Origin: CAVVFX01 sp963747535
Lineage (GTDB): Bacteria > Acidobacteriota > Terriglobia > Bryobacterales > Bryobacteraceae
DNA length: 64,000 bases
Assembly (NCBI GenBank): GCA_963747535.1
Contig: CAVVFX010000023.1
Coordinates: 62,001-126,000 of the forward strand
Reading direction: 5' to 3'
Notes under the pieces: model-generated
Told to the model about the DNA's origin: nothing
Databases searched by the model: none
Seen by the model: only the letters and a program-made list of their open reading frames with translations
Position numbers and translations under genes: made by a program
In this document: piece by piece, positions 8,500-16,641 of the stretch
How the letters are laid out: every line of letters begins with the position of its first letter
How positions within the stretch are numbered: position 1 is the first letter of the stretch

Positions 8500-8994
8500 T
8501 TACCTCTTGGCCTTCTCATGCATTTCAGCGATGGGGCCGGTGACGTCTTCGACCCGAACGATCAGATCCTTCCGGCTGTCCAATTCGTCCACGGGAATGG
8601 CGAACTGCGCGCAGACCTCGCGATCGATGGAAGTATGTGGGGGCACTTTCTCGCGCGCCTTCATTACCGGATTGTACTGTTCTCCCAGCAAGGGAAAGTT
8701 TTTGAACAGATCTTTCACGTCGACTTCGGCCACTATGTTACCCGGCACGTCACTCTTGCGGGTCACGGCTGATACTTCGATACTGCGGACTATCAGTGGA
8801 TAGTCCGCGTCGTTGGTCAACCGCACTTCAGCCACCGCGGCGCTCGAGTTATCGTCCAGCTTAAGCGTCCGGACTTTCAAGACCGAGCCCTTCGGGTCAA
8901 TGTGAGCACCCTCTTGTTTGTAAAATACCGCCCAGACGGCAGCTCCGATAACAAGGATGCCGATCAGGAACGTTACTGCGAATCCTTTGGACAT
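8500..8994 (-). CDS. membrane-anchored protein of unknown function
   Basis: 164 aa. One N-terminal membrane helix (FAVTFLIGILVIGAAVWAVF) is followed by a soluble domain of about 135 residues with alternating beta-strand pattern (VLKVRTLKLDD, AAVAEVRLTNDADYPLIVRSIEV). The phrase 'VRLTNDADYPLIVRSIEV' resembles proteins describing differences between bound and free states of extracellular beta-sandwich folds, but no family is recognised. It probably faces the periplasm. It follows the TIM-barrel gene's end region only by position; the two do not overlap. Confidence 0.65.
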   Translation of the reverse strand: MSKGFAVTFLIGILVIGAAVWAVFYKQEGAHIDPKGSVLKVRTLKLDDNSSAAVAEVRLTNDADYPLIVRSIEVSAVTRKSDVPGNIVAEVDVKDLFKNFPLLGEQYNPVMKAREKVPPHTSIDREVCAQFAIPVDELDSRKDLIVRVEDVTGPIAEMHEKAKR

Positions 8995-8997
8995 GTG

Positions 8998-9963
8998 TTA
9001 CAGCGAGTCTACTATGCGGAGAATCTCTTTCATAGAGAGATTCGCCTTGGGGATCAGGGTACCGTCGAAGATATGGGTCTCCAAACCGATGTGGCCTTTG
9101 TAGCCGTCTTTCTCCATAGCTTCCATGATGTCGTGCCAGGGAAGGTTGTCGGCGGGGAAATCGGGCAGGAGATCGCGCGCCTTGACTTGCGAGTTCATCA
9201 TACGATCGATGGGGAGTTTTTTATAACCGTCGGGGAATGGAATCTCCTTGGCGCTATGGGCGTTGTTCGGATCCCAGTTATAGCCGAACCACGGGGACTT
9301 GAGCATGGGCACCATCACGCCCAATTCGGCTGAGGTCGCAACATTTTGGGAGGCTTCGTTTTCGACCAGAAGGTGGATCTTGTGTTTAGCAGCTTCTTCG
9401 ACCATTGGGGTGAAGACTTCGACAATGCGGGGGTAGGTCGACTGGGGATCGGCCGTGCGTGTACCGGTGAAGACGCGCACTTTGTCGCAACCGAGGATCC
9501 TGGCGGCGTCGAGGGCCTTACCGAGATCCTCCATGCGGCGATCGAAGCGCTCTTTCTCGGTGGCGATACGTTTTTCCTTTTTTTCGGGCGTATCGTTGCG
9601 CGGCGGACGCGCGGACTCCGTGCCGGGCCAGGTGAACTTGAGCAATGAAGTGTTCATGAAGGATACTTTGAGATTGGCTCCCGAGAGAGCAGCGGCGAGT
9701 TCCTTGACGTCGGCTTCGGGCGCAAGGCCGACTTCCTTTTTCTTCTCGCGAATGTCGCGGACTTCGACCCATTTCAGGCCGTAGGTCTTGGCGAAGTCGA
9801 TGGACTCGGTGGTGGTCATCCCGATTTCATCGGTGATGGCGCTGATGCGGCTGCGATCGATGTGGTTTTTGGCGAGCAGGCGCGAAACGAAAGTGAGGGG
9901 TACGGCGGTTGCCGCGGCGCGAAGCAGTTGTCTTCGCGAGGTCTGGTAAGAGCGGGTGGTCAC
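8998..9963 (-). CDS. Tat-exported sugar phosphate isomerase/epimerase-like TIM-barrel protein
   Basis: 321 aa from a GTG at 9963. The frame is open far upstream but that part is the shadow of the divergent ACT-domain gene. The N-terminus has a twin-arginine signal (SRRQLLRAAATAVPL). The AP-endonuclease-2-like TIM barrel shows AITDEIGM, GLKWVEVRDI, GCDKVRVFTGT, HLLVENE (metal Glu), GYNWDPNNAH and KGHIGLETHIF (second Glu). Members interconvert sugars or inositols using a divalent metal. The start is chosen for the Tat motif; no strong ribosome site precedes it. Confidence 0.82.
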   Translation of the reverse strand: MTTRSYQTSRRQLLRAAATAVPLTFVSRLLAKNHIDRSRISAITDEIGMTTTESIDFAKTYGLKWVEVRDIREKKKEVGLAPEADVKELAAALSGANLKVSFMNTSLLKFTWPGTESARPPRNDTPEKKEKRIATEKERFDRRMEDLGKALDAARILGCDKVRVFTGTRTADPQSTYPRIVEVFTPMVEEAAKHKIHLLVENEASQNVATSAELGVMVPMLKSPWFGYNWDPNNAHSAKEIPFPDGYKKLPIDRMMNSQVKARDLLPDFPADNLPWHDIMEAMEKDGYKGHIGLETHIFDGTLIPKANLSMKEILRIVDSL

Positions 9964-9981
9964 GTAAGAGATGATATCGAA

Positions 9982-10638
9982 ATGTCTGTTGAGAAGTTGG
10001 CAATGGTGGTTCACGCAGATTCCGGAACCGGGATTATGCACAAAATGACGGGCGTCATCGCCGAGCACGGAGGCAACATCACCTCCATCGCGATTATGCA
10101 GGAGCGGGAGGAGGGAGCCTACATTTTTTTCGAAGTGCTGACCTCGGAGCCGGCGCCGATGATACGCGACCTGGAAAAGCTGCCGGTAGTACGCGAGGTC
10201 GAGCAGGTCAAGAGCATGGACCGCATTTACGGGAAGCGCATCATCATCATGGGCGGCGGAGCGCAGGTGGGGCAGGTGGCGATCGGCGCGATATCGGAAG
10301 CTGACCGGCATAACATTCGCGGAGAACATATTTCGATCGACACGATTCCACTGGTGGGCGAGCAGCAACTGGCCGACGCGGTGCGTGCCGTGGCGCGACT
10401 GCCGCGAGCAGGGGCTCTGGTGCTCGCCGGGGCGCTGATGGGCGGCGATATCGAAGTAGCGGTCCGCGAGGTGCGGCAAAGAGGCCTGCTGGTGATCAGC
10501 CTGAATATGGCGGGAAGCGTGCCTGATGCCGCGGATCTGGTCGTGAGCGATCCGGTGCAGGCGGGGGTGATGGCAGTGATGGCGATCGCGGACACGGCCA
10601 AGTTCAATCCCGAAAGGCTGAAGCGGCGGGTGTTTTAG
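9982..10638 (+). CDS. ACT domain + DUF5612-like regulatory protein
   Basis: 218 aa from ATG at 9982. The N-terminal ACT domain (about 1-75) reads MVVHADSGTGIMHKMTGVIAEHGGNITSI, the typical ligand-sensing ferredoxin-like start. The second half begins IIIMGGGAQVGQVAIGAISEADRHNIRGE and continues with VLAGALMGGDIEVAV, VISLNMAGSVPDAADLVV and VQAGVMAVMAIADTAKF. This second domain matches my memory of DUF5612, best known from methanogenic archaea. Ligand and target are unknown. It is divergent from the TIM-barrel gene with starts only 18 nt apart. Confidence 0.75.
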   Translation: MSVEKLAMVVHADSGTGIMHKMTGVIAEHGGNITSIAIMQEREEGAYIFFEVLTSEPAPMIRDLEKLPVVREVEQVKSMDRIYGKRIIIMGGGAQVGQVAIGAISEADRHNIRGEHISIDTIPLVGEQQLADAVRAVARLPRAGALVLAGALMGGDIEVAVREVRQRGLLVISLNMAGSVPDAADLVVSDPVQAGVMAVMAIADTAKFNPERLKRRVF

Positions 10639-10640
10639 AA

Positions 10641-10690
10641 AACATTGGGCCACGAATGAACACGAATGAACACGAATAGGAACGAATGAT
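10641..10690. repeat. tandem CACGAATGAA repeat, copy 2
   Basis: Two full CACGAATGAA units and a third degenerate one follow a lead-in ACATTGGGC, just after the stop of the ACT-domain gene. Lead-in and units match copy 1 (5676-5710) with one mismatch over the first ~25 bases. Confidence 0.85.
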
Positions 10691-10740
10691 GGAGGCCGGC
10701 CTGAGTCGCTTGGCAATGAAAGATTTGGAGGGGTCCAAGT

Positions 10741-12789
10741 TTACGGCAATTTCGCTAGTACGCCATCGATGTTCTGGATGTACTTGCGTGAGTTCGCGGC
10801 CTCATTGGTATCCGGATTGAGGGCGATCACCTGAGTGAAGTGCGTGCGGGCCGCTGCCAGCAACCCGGCGTTGGCGCTTTGGTTATACTTCTCGGCGAAA
10901 GTGCGCGCCAGCAGGTAGTGCGCAAAGGGATCGCCGGGATCGTAAACCAGGGACTGCTGGCAATAACTGATGGCATCGTCGTAGCGCTTCTGGTGTTCGA
11001 CACATTCGCAAAGACCAAAGTTCGCTTCGCTACGCATCTCGCGCCAGACGTCGGTCTGAGCAGCCCGCTTCTTGGTGCCGAAGCCGATGAGGGAGCCAAG
11101 GACGTAGTAGTTCAACTTACCGGCTAACTTACTGTCGAAGTTACTCAACTGCAGGTAGCGCTGATATTCGCTTTCCGATTCCGGCCAGGTTTTGAGCATA
11201 CGCAGCGACTCGGCCAGCCAGAAGTGAGCCTCGGCGCGATTGGGCGCCAACCGGACCGCCTCGCGCGCGGCCTGGACCGATTGGTCGAAAGCCTCCTTTC
11301 GCGCCAGCGCTACCGACAAGAGATACCAGGCCATATCATTATTCTTTTCCTTCTGAACGGCCGCGTTCAATTGGCGGACCGCCTCATCCAGATCACCGCG
11401 ATCGAGAAGCATACCGCCGTAACTGGCGCGGGCTTCGGTGTAGTCAGGGTCAATCTGGATCGCGAGGCGGAAGTACTTATCCGCGTTGGCTTCATCGAAA
11501 AGAGAGTTGTAAGCGCGCGCGAGATCGAGCGCCGCCTGGCTGTAAGTTGGATCGAGGGCGAGAGCCTGTTTGAACTGCTCGGCGGCTTTCAGGTAATTCT
11601 CCTTCGATCCCTTGTTGTAGAACGCGAGTCCTTTGTCCACCAGGTCCGTGGCCGCGCGATTCTTCCGGCGGACGATGGTGATCTTGAGCGAGACAGTGGT
11701 GTCCTGTCCGGGATAAACATTTTCCTGACGCGGTCCGTCGGGTTCGTAGCCGAGGTGGACGCCCTGGATGGTGTGCTGACCAGGCGTGATTCCCGGCAGA
11801 CGAAGGGGCGCGGCTTTATTCACAACGCCTTGCGACACGTTGTCGACAAAGACCTCGACGCCATCCATATTGGTCTCGATGACCAGAGTCCCGAAATTGG
11901 ACGCAGGCTTCAGCGCGGTCCTGGCACGCCCCGGATTGTACGCCAACAGCATCTGCGGGTCGAAACTCCCGCGCTCCGACGTCGGATTCTGCCGCTCGCC
12001 GGTATCCTTGCGGACATTGGTGTGGACATACTCGGCAAGTTCGTCTGCGGTAACTCGTCCGTCGCCATCGCTGTCCGCTTCGCCTTCCATACCTTTGATG
12101 ACGTAGTAAGTGAAGATGCCGTGCCCGCCGCCCCATTGCGGGCTTTCGAACGATTGTTCGCGATCGCGGCTGGCGGTGAGCGAGAACAGCGACTGGTTCA
12201 GATCGAGCAGGCTCTTGTTGACTTGGGCACGATCCGCTTCCGGGGTAATCGCCCCGCTGTGACAGGAATCGGTCAGCAGCACTTTCCATTTCGCATGGAT
12301 CTTACTGCCGATCACGGACCCGAGGTCCGCCATAGGGTAGGCGGAGTGGGTGATGTCCGTCAAGCTGATGTCATAGGGCGCCAGATAGGCTTTCCCGCCC
12401 GAGACGAAGCCGTGACCCGCGAAATAGATCAACACACGGTCGTCATCTTTGGCGGCCGAGGGGAGCCATTGTTCCAACTCACGCCGCAGATTGACGAGGG
12501 TCGCTTGTGCGCCGATCAACTTATGCACATTCTGGGCCGGAAACTGGCCGCCTTCCGCGCTGATCAGCACGGTGTACATCGATTCGGCATCGCGTTCGGG
12601 GAATTGCAACTGGCCCGCGGCGGGAAGGTTCTGGTACCGCGAAATCCCCACTACCAGCGCGTAACTGCGCGGCACCGTGACAAGCGCAGGTTGAGTTTGC
12701 GCAGGCGGTTTGTCGAGCTTGAGATCGCGCGTCACGTCGGGAGTTTGGGCCCACCCGAGCGCGGCCAGAAATAGCAGAAGGAATCTCAT
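10741..12789 (-). CDS. caspase-like (C14) peptidase with PEGA and TPR domains, exported
   Basis: 682 aa. A short signal peptide (MRFLLLFLAALGWAQ) leads to a caspase domain (about 40-265): YALVVGISRYQNLP, the catalytic His in FAGHGFV (~residue 126) and the catalytic Cys in TDSCHSGA (~175). An EF-hand-like loop DSDGDGRV follows at ~240. Then a PEGA-type beta domain (about 300-375, TLVIETNMDGVEVFVDN) and at least five TPR repeats (about 385-680). Bacterial caspases of this kind act as proteases in signalling or cell death; here the predicted location is the periplasm. The start codon overlaps the stop of the DUF4384 gene (ATGA), so they are co-translated. Confidence 0.87.
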   Translation of the reverse strand: MRFLLLFLAALGWAQTPDVTRDLKLDKPPAQTQPALVTVPRSYALVVGISRYQNLPAAGQLQFPERDAESMYTVLISAEGGQFPAQNVHKLIGAQATLVNLRRELEQWLPSAAKDDDRVLIYFAGHGFVSGGKAYLAPYDISLTDITHSAYPMADLGSVIGSKIHAKWKVLLTDSCHSGAITPEADRAQVNKSLLDLNQSLFSLTASRDREQSFESPQWGGGHGIFTYYVIKGMEGEADSDGDGRVTADELAEYVHTNVRKDTGERQNPTSERGSFDPQMLLAYNPGRARTALKPASNFGTLVIETNMDGVEVFVDNVSQGVVNKAAPLRLPGITPGQHTIQGVHLGYEPDGPRQENVYPGQDTTVSLKITIVRRKNRAATDLVDKGLAFYNKGSKENYLKAAEQFKQALALDPTYSQAALDLARAYNSLFDEANADKYFRLAIQIDPDYTEARASYGGMLLDRGDLDEAVRQLNAAVQKEKNNDMAWYLLSVALARKEAFDQSVQAAREAVRLAPNRAEAHFWLAESLRMLKTWPESESEYQRYLQLSNFDSKLAGKLNYYVLGSLIGFGTKKRAAQTDVWREMRSEANFGLCECVEHQKRYDDAISYCQQSLVYDPGDPFAHYLLARTFAEKYNQSANAGLLAAARTHFTQVIALNPDTNEAANSRKYIQNIDGVLAKLP

Positions 12790-13442
12790 TTATGCGCCAC
12801 GTGAAATTCGTAGACCACGGGACCTTCCAGCGGTTCCGGTGAACTAACCACCGATGTCCTGTCCTTGCGGATGATAAACAGATCGCGCGCGTTCATGGCT
12901 GAAAGTCCGCCGGGCAATTTGTCGCCGGCGGCTTTGGGGCCGGCCGACAGATCGATGCAGTCGCCACGCGCACGGAACAGTTCGTCGTTGCAGCGGGGCG
13001 TCATGCTCGGCGGCGCGTCTCCGGGCGGCGGAAGGTGCGGGACCGGCACAGGCGTAACCGTGGCGCCGGCTTTCGCCGAGGTTACTACAAAGTACACGAT
13101 GTCGTGGCCTGCCGGACCGGTGATCCGGAACCAGCCCTTTTCCGTCGATGGCAACAGGTAGGCCTTTCCGGCTTCGATTTTATCGTTCGTCCCCGTATCC
13201 TCTTTTGGGAACAGGAGTGTGTACGAACCCGACGTACCTCGATCCATCACGAACAGCGTACCGCCAAAGTTGGGGGTAAAGCGGAATCGCAGATGGTCAC
13301 CGGATTCGAACACATGGCCCGGTTCCGTGACAGTCACTTTGCCGTGATCCTCTTTCTCGAGCAGGATCTCCATACGAAGAGGATTCGCCGGTTGTCCGTG
13401 CGCGACGGGGACAAGCAGGGCCGTGGCGAGACAGACCCGCAC
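12786..13442 (-). CDS. exported DUF4384-like protein
   Basis: 218 aa from GTG at 13442; this start gives a direct signal peptide (VRVCLATALLVPVAHG). The frame is open to an ATG at 13526, but the extra codons translate the REP palindrome R2 and are unlikely to be protein. The domain has the DUF4384 look: VFESGDHLRFRFTPNFGGTLFVMDRG, SYTLLFP, KAYLLPS and WFRITGPAGHDIVYFVV. Such domains are often coupled to secreted peptidases. It overlaps the caspase gene by 4 nt (ATGA), which points to a shared function at the cell envelope. Confidence 0.75.
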   Translation of the reverse strand: MRVCLATALLVPVAHGQPANPLRMEILLEKEDHGKVTVTEPGHVFESGDHLRFRFTPNFGGTLFVMDRGTSGSYTLLFPKEDTGTNDKIEAGKAYLLPSTEKGWFRITGPAGHDIVYFVVTSAKAGATVTPVPVPHLPPPGDAPPSMTPRCNDELFRARGDCIDLSAGPKAAGDKLPGGLSAMNARDLFIIRKDRTSVVSSPEPLEGPVVYEFHVAHK

Positions 13443-13446
13443 GGCG

Positions 13447-13495
13447 ACTGCTTCGCAGCCGGGCAGACCACGACAAACGGTGGTCCGCCCCACGG
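13447..13495. repeat. REP-like palindrome, copy R2
   Basis: Short hairpin CTGCTTCGCAG, then stem GGGCAGACCA (13461-13470) with TGGTCCGCCC (13481-13490, one mismatch), then CACGG. It lies immediately upstream of the DUF4384 start, in its leader. Confidence 0.88.
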
Positions 13496-13587
13496 GGACC
13501 TGGTGGGCAACAATCGGTTTCTTCACTCACCGTTTAGTATCGAACTTTTCGAGGACGTTTGTATCGGCTGCCTTACAGTAGAAGGAG

Positions 13588-16500
13588 GTGCCCCTGGAAA
13601 TATTCCACTCGGTTCGCAATGATGCTCTGCTGGAACGGGCTGCCGACTTCCTGCGCGAGCACTTCGTGCAAACCGAAGTCATCGTCGCCGCCCCGACGCG
13701 CGACGCGGCCGACGACTTCGTGCGCAGCCTCGCGGACAAGGCGCTGGTCGGCGTTCACCGCACTACGGTCGATTCTCTCGCGGCCGCCATCGCCCAACGC
13801 GAACTGACCGCGCGTGGTTACGTCCCGCTGTCGAAGCTCGCTCATGAGGCGCTGGCGGCGCGCGTGATCCAGCAGGCGCAACTCACTTATTTCGCGCCTG
13901 TAGCCGCGTTCCCAGGATTCCCTCGCGCGCTCGCCCGGACCCTGCGCGACCTCCGGCTGGGAGGTGTAAGACCGAACGATCTCGACTCTGACCTGTCGCA
14001 CCTTCTCGAACTCTACGACGCGGAGCTCAGCACGCGCCGGCTCGCCGATCAGGAGATGCGATTCTCCACCGCGACGGCTATCGCTCAAAATGGCGCCCAT
14101 CCCTTTCCCGGACTGCCACTGATCCTGCTTGACGTTCCTTTGGACAGCCGGGCCGCTCGCGAATTCGTTGCGACGCTGGCGTCCAAGTCAAGCGCGGCAC
14201 TGGTGGTGACGCAGTCCGGGATGGCAAGCGATTGGGAACGGCTGCTGGGCGCCGCTGCGAGGGAAGTGCGATCGGAAACGGCCTATGGGCTGCAGTCTGC
14301 GCAAAACAATCTTTTCTCACGCGAGATTATTCCGTCGCGGGCGCACGATACAAGTTGCGGCATTTTTTCTGCTCCGGGACCGGCCCTGGAAGCTGTAGAA
14401 ATCGCACGCACGCTGCGCGACGCGGCGCGGGACGGCATGCCTTTCGACAGCATGGCCATCCTGATGCGAAAGCCCGCGCACTACCAACAGGTGATCGAGG
14501 AGGCGTTGCGCCGCGCGCGCATCCCGGCCTTCTTCACACGAGGGACCCGCCGCCCGGACCCTGCGGGACGCGCATTTCTCGCTCTGCTTCACTGCACCCG
14601 CGAAGGCTTTCCCGCAAGCCGTTTTGCCGAGTATCTTTCGCTGGGGCAGGTACCTGAGCGTGAGGATGGAGAAGTGCGCGCGCCTGCCGGTTGGGAGCGT
14701 TTGATAGTGGACGCGTCAGTGATAGGAGGCACAGAGCGCTGGCAGCGACGTCTGGACGGCTTGGAGTCTGAACTCCGCGCCCGCTACGAATCGCAGCCGG
14801 ATTCCGACGACGAAGGACGAACGCGCCTCCGCCGCGAATTAGACCGGCTCGATGAACTGAGGTCATTCGCCCTGCCGCTCGTCGATCGCCTGGCGCAACT
14901 TCCCGGGCGCGCGCCTTGGACTGAATGGCTCCGGCTCCTTCCTGAATTAGCAACGGCAACGCTGCGCCGGCCGGATGCGGTACTCGAACTCTTCGAGGAA
15001 TTACAGATCCTCGGCGCGCTCACTGACGACGCGTCTGAAATGGTCGATCTCGCCGTCATCATTCGCACGCTCGAAGAGCAATTGCGCTTTCTTCGCGAGA
15101 CTCCCGCGGATTCGCGATATGGTCGCGTTTTCGTCGGCGGTATCGAAGAAGCGCGAGCCATGCGTTTCCGCCTGGTATGCATTCCCGGACTCAATGAGGG
15201 CGACTTCCCGCGCCTGATCTCCGGAGACCCGCTGCTGGCCGATGAGCGCAAACTGGCCCTTGGGCTCAACGTGGAGGACGAAACGCAGGAACAGCATCTG
15301 CTGCGCACGGCGCTCGCTTGTGCGTCGGAACGGGTCGTCGCGTCCTATTCGGAAGTCGATCTGCTGAGCGGGCGCAAGCGCGTGCTGTCCCTCTATGCAG
15401 CCGAGTTGATGAAAGCCGCACGCGGTTCAGACCTCGATATCAAGCGACTGGAGGAGGAAGCCGGAAGCGCCCATCAATCGCGCGCCGGTTGGCCCGCGCC
15501 GAAGAATCCTCTGGACGCGATCGATGACGCCGAGTTCGATCTGGCGCAACTTCGCGATGCCGGCCGAGGAGCCGGAGCTTATCTAACTAAAGTGAATCCG
15601 CACCTGGTGCGCTCGCTGCGGGCTCGCGGACGCAGATGGCGCCAGGGATGGTTCGCAGAAGACGGCCTGGTCGGTCTCGATATGGAGGCCCTCAAGATTC
15701 TCGAACAACATCGGCTGGGGCGGCACGCGTATTCAACTTCAGCTCTACAGCAGTTTGCCGTTTGTCCCTACCGGTTTGCGCTTCGCGCGATCCATGGGCT
15801 ACAGCCCGCCGAGCAACCGGCCGCACTGCAGCGCATGGACCCCGCGATTCGCGGCAGCATCTATCATGAGACTCAGTTTATATTCCTGCGCGAGATGCGT
15901 GATCGCGGAATGCTACCGGCCGACGCCATCAGGCTTCACGAAATGTTCGAATCGCTCGACTCGAGCCTCGACCGCGTCGCGGCCGCATACGCCGAAAACC
16001 TCGCGCCTGCCATCCCGTACATCTGGAATGCCGAAGTCGATTCTATCCGCGCCGATCTGCGGGGATGGCTCAAGAAGATGGCTGAAACTCAATTCGATTG
16101 GACACCGTTTGCTTTTGAACTGAGCTTCGGCCTGACTCCCGATGAGCGTCACGATCCCAAGAGTTGTCCCGAACCTGTCACGGTGCTCGAACGGTTTCAA
16201 CTGCGGGGATCGATCGACATGGTCGAACGGCATCGCAACGGCATGCTCCGGGTGGTCGATCACAAGACCGGCGGTGCGCCTTCTCCCGCTCCGCAAGTCG
16301 TCGGCGATGGTGAGGTGCTGCAACCGGTACTCTACGCGATGGCTGCGGAACAGGCGCTCGGAGAGAAGGTCCTCACCGGACGCTTGCATTACGCCACGCT
16401 ACGCTCCAATTACCGTGAAATCGATATCACGCTCAACGACTTTACACGCGCGGTCGCGCAGAAGGCTCTGGGCATTATTGACGAGCATTTGCGCCAGGGG

Positions 16501-16641
16501 TTTTTGCCCGCGGCGCCACGGACCAAGGCTTGCGAAACCTGCGACTACACTGTCGTTTGCGGACCCTATGAAGAAGAGCGTTCGGCCCGGAAGTCGAAGC
16601 CGGAGCTGAAATCGCTGCGCGAATTGAGGGGCATGAAATGA
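13588..16641 (+). CDS. AddB-like nuclease/inactivated helicase subunit
   Basis: 1017 aa. It belongs with RecC/AddB-type partners: a helicase-like body without an obvious Walker A, and a C-terminal PD-(D/E)XK nuclease (about 720-1000). The nuclease shows YSTSALQQFAVCPYRF, GSIYHE, GSIDMVE and VVDHKTG. Four Cys, one in AVCPYRF (~725) and three in ACETCDYTVVCG (~983-992), are arranged as in AddB iron-sulfur nucleases. With the next gene it would process double-strand DNA ends. The start is uncertain: GTG at 13588 directly abuts the strong AAGGAGG site, whereas CTG at 13594 has normal spacing. It ends in ATGA overlap with the AddA-like gene. Confidence 0.85.
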   Translation: MPLEIFHSVRNDALLERAADFLREHFVQTEVIVAAPTRDAADDFVRSLADKALVGVHRTTVDSLAAAIAQRELTARGYVPLSKLAHEALAARVIQQAQLTYFAPVAAFPGFPRALARTLRDLRLGGVRPNDLDSDLSHLLELYDAELSTRRLADQEMRFSTATAIAQNGAHPFPGLPLILLDVPLDSRAAREFVATLASKSSAALVVTQSGMASDWERLLGAAAREVRSETAYGLQSAQNNLFSREIIPSRAHDTSCGIFSAPGPALEAVEIARTLRDAARDGMPFDSMAILMRKPAHYQQVIEEALRRARIPAFFTRGTRRPDPAGRAFLALLHCTREGFPASRFAEYLSLGQVPEREDGEVRAPAGWERLIVDASVIGGTERWQRRLDGLESELRARYESQPDSDDEGRTRLRRELDRLDELRSFALPLVDRLAQLPGRAPWTEWLRLLPELATATLRRPDAVLELFEELQILGALTDDASEMVDLAVIIRTLEEQLRFLRETPADSRYGRVFVGGIEEARAMRFRLVCIPGLNEGDFPRLISGDPLLADERKLALGLNVEDETQEQHLLRTALACASERVVASYSEVDLLSGRKRVLSLYAAELMKAARGSDLDIKRLEEEAGSAHQSRAGWPAPKNPLDAIDDAEFDLAQLRDAGRGAGAYLTKVNPHLVRSLRARGRRWRQGWFAEDGLVGLDMEALKILEQHRLGRHAYSTSALQQFAVCPYRFALRAIHGLQPAEQPAALQRMDPAIRGSIYHETQFIFLREMRDRGMLPADAIRLHEMFESLDSSLDRVAAAYAENLAPAIPYIWNAEVDSIRADLRGWLKKMAETQFDWTPFAFELSFGLTPDERHDPKSCPEPVTVLERFQLRGSIDMVERHRNGMLRVVDHKTGGAPSPAPQVVGDGEVLQPVLYAMAAEQALGEKVLTGRLHYATLRSNYREIDITLNDFTRAVAQKALGIIDEHLRQGFLPAAPRTKACETCDYTVVCGPYEEERSARKSKPELKSLRELRGMK

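Noticed and set aside
9964..10716. Upstream extension of the TIM-barrel frame at 8998-9963
   Set aside because: It is antisense to the ACT+DUF5612-like gene and begins inside the CACGAATGAA repeat; its sequence is low-complexity His/Arg-rich.
11224..12774. 516-codon plus-strand open frame opposite the caspase gene
   Set aside because: Antisense shadow of the caspase-TPR gene caused by high GC; its translation has no domain structure.
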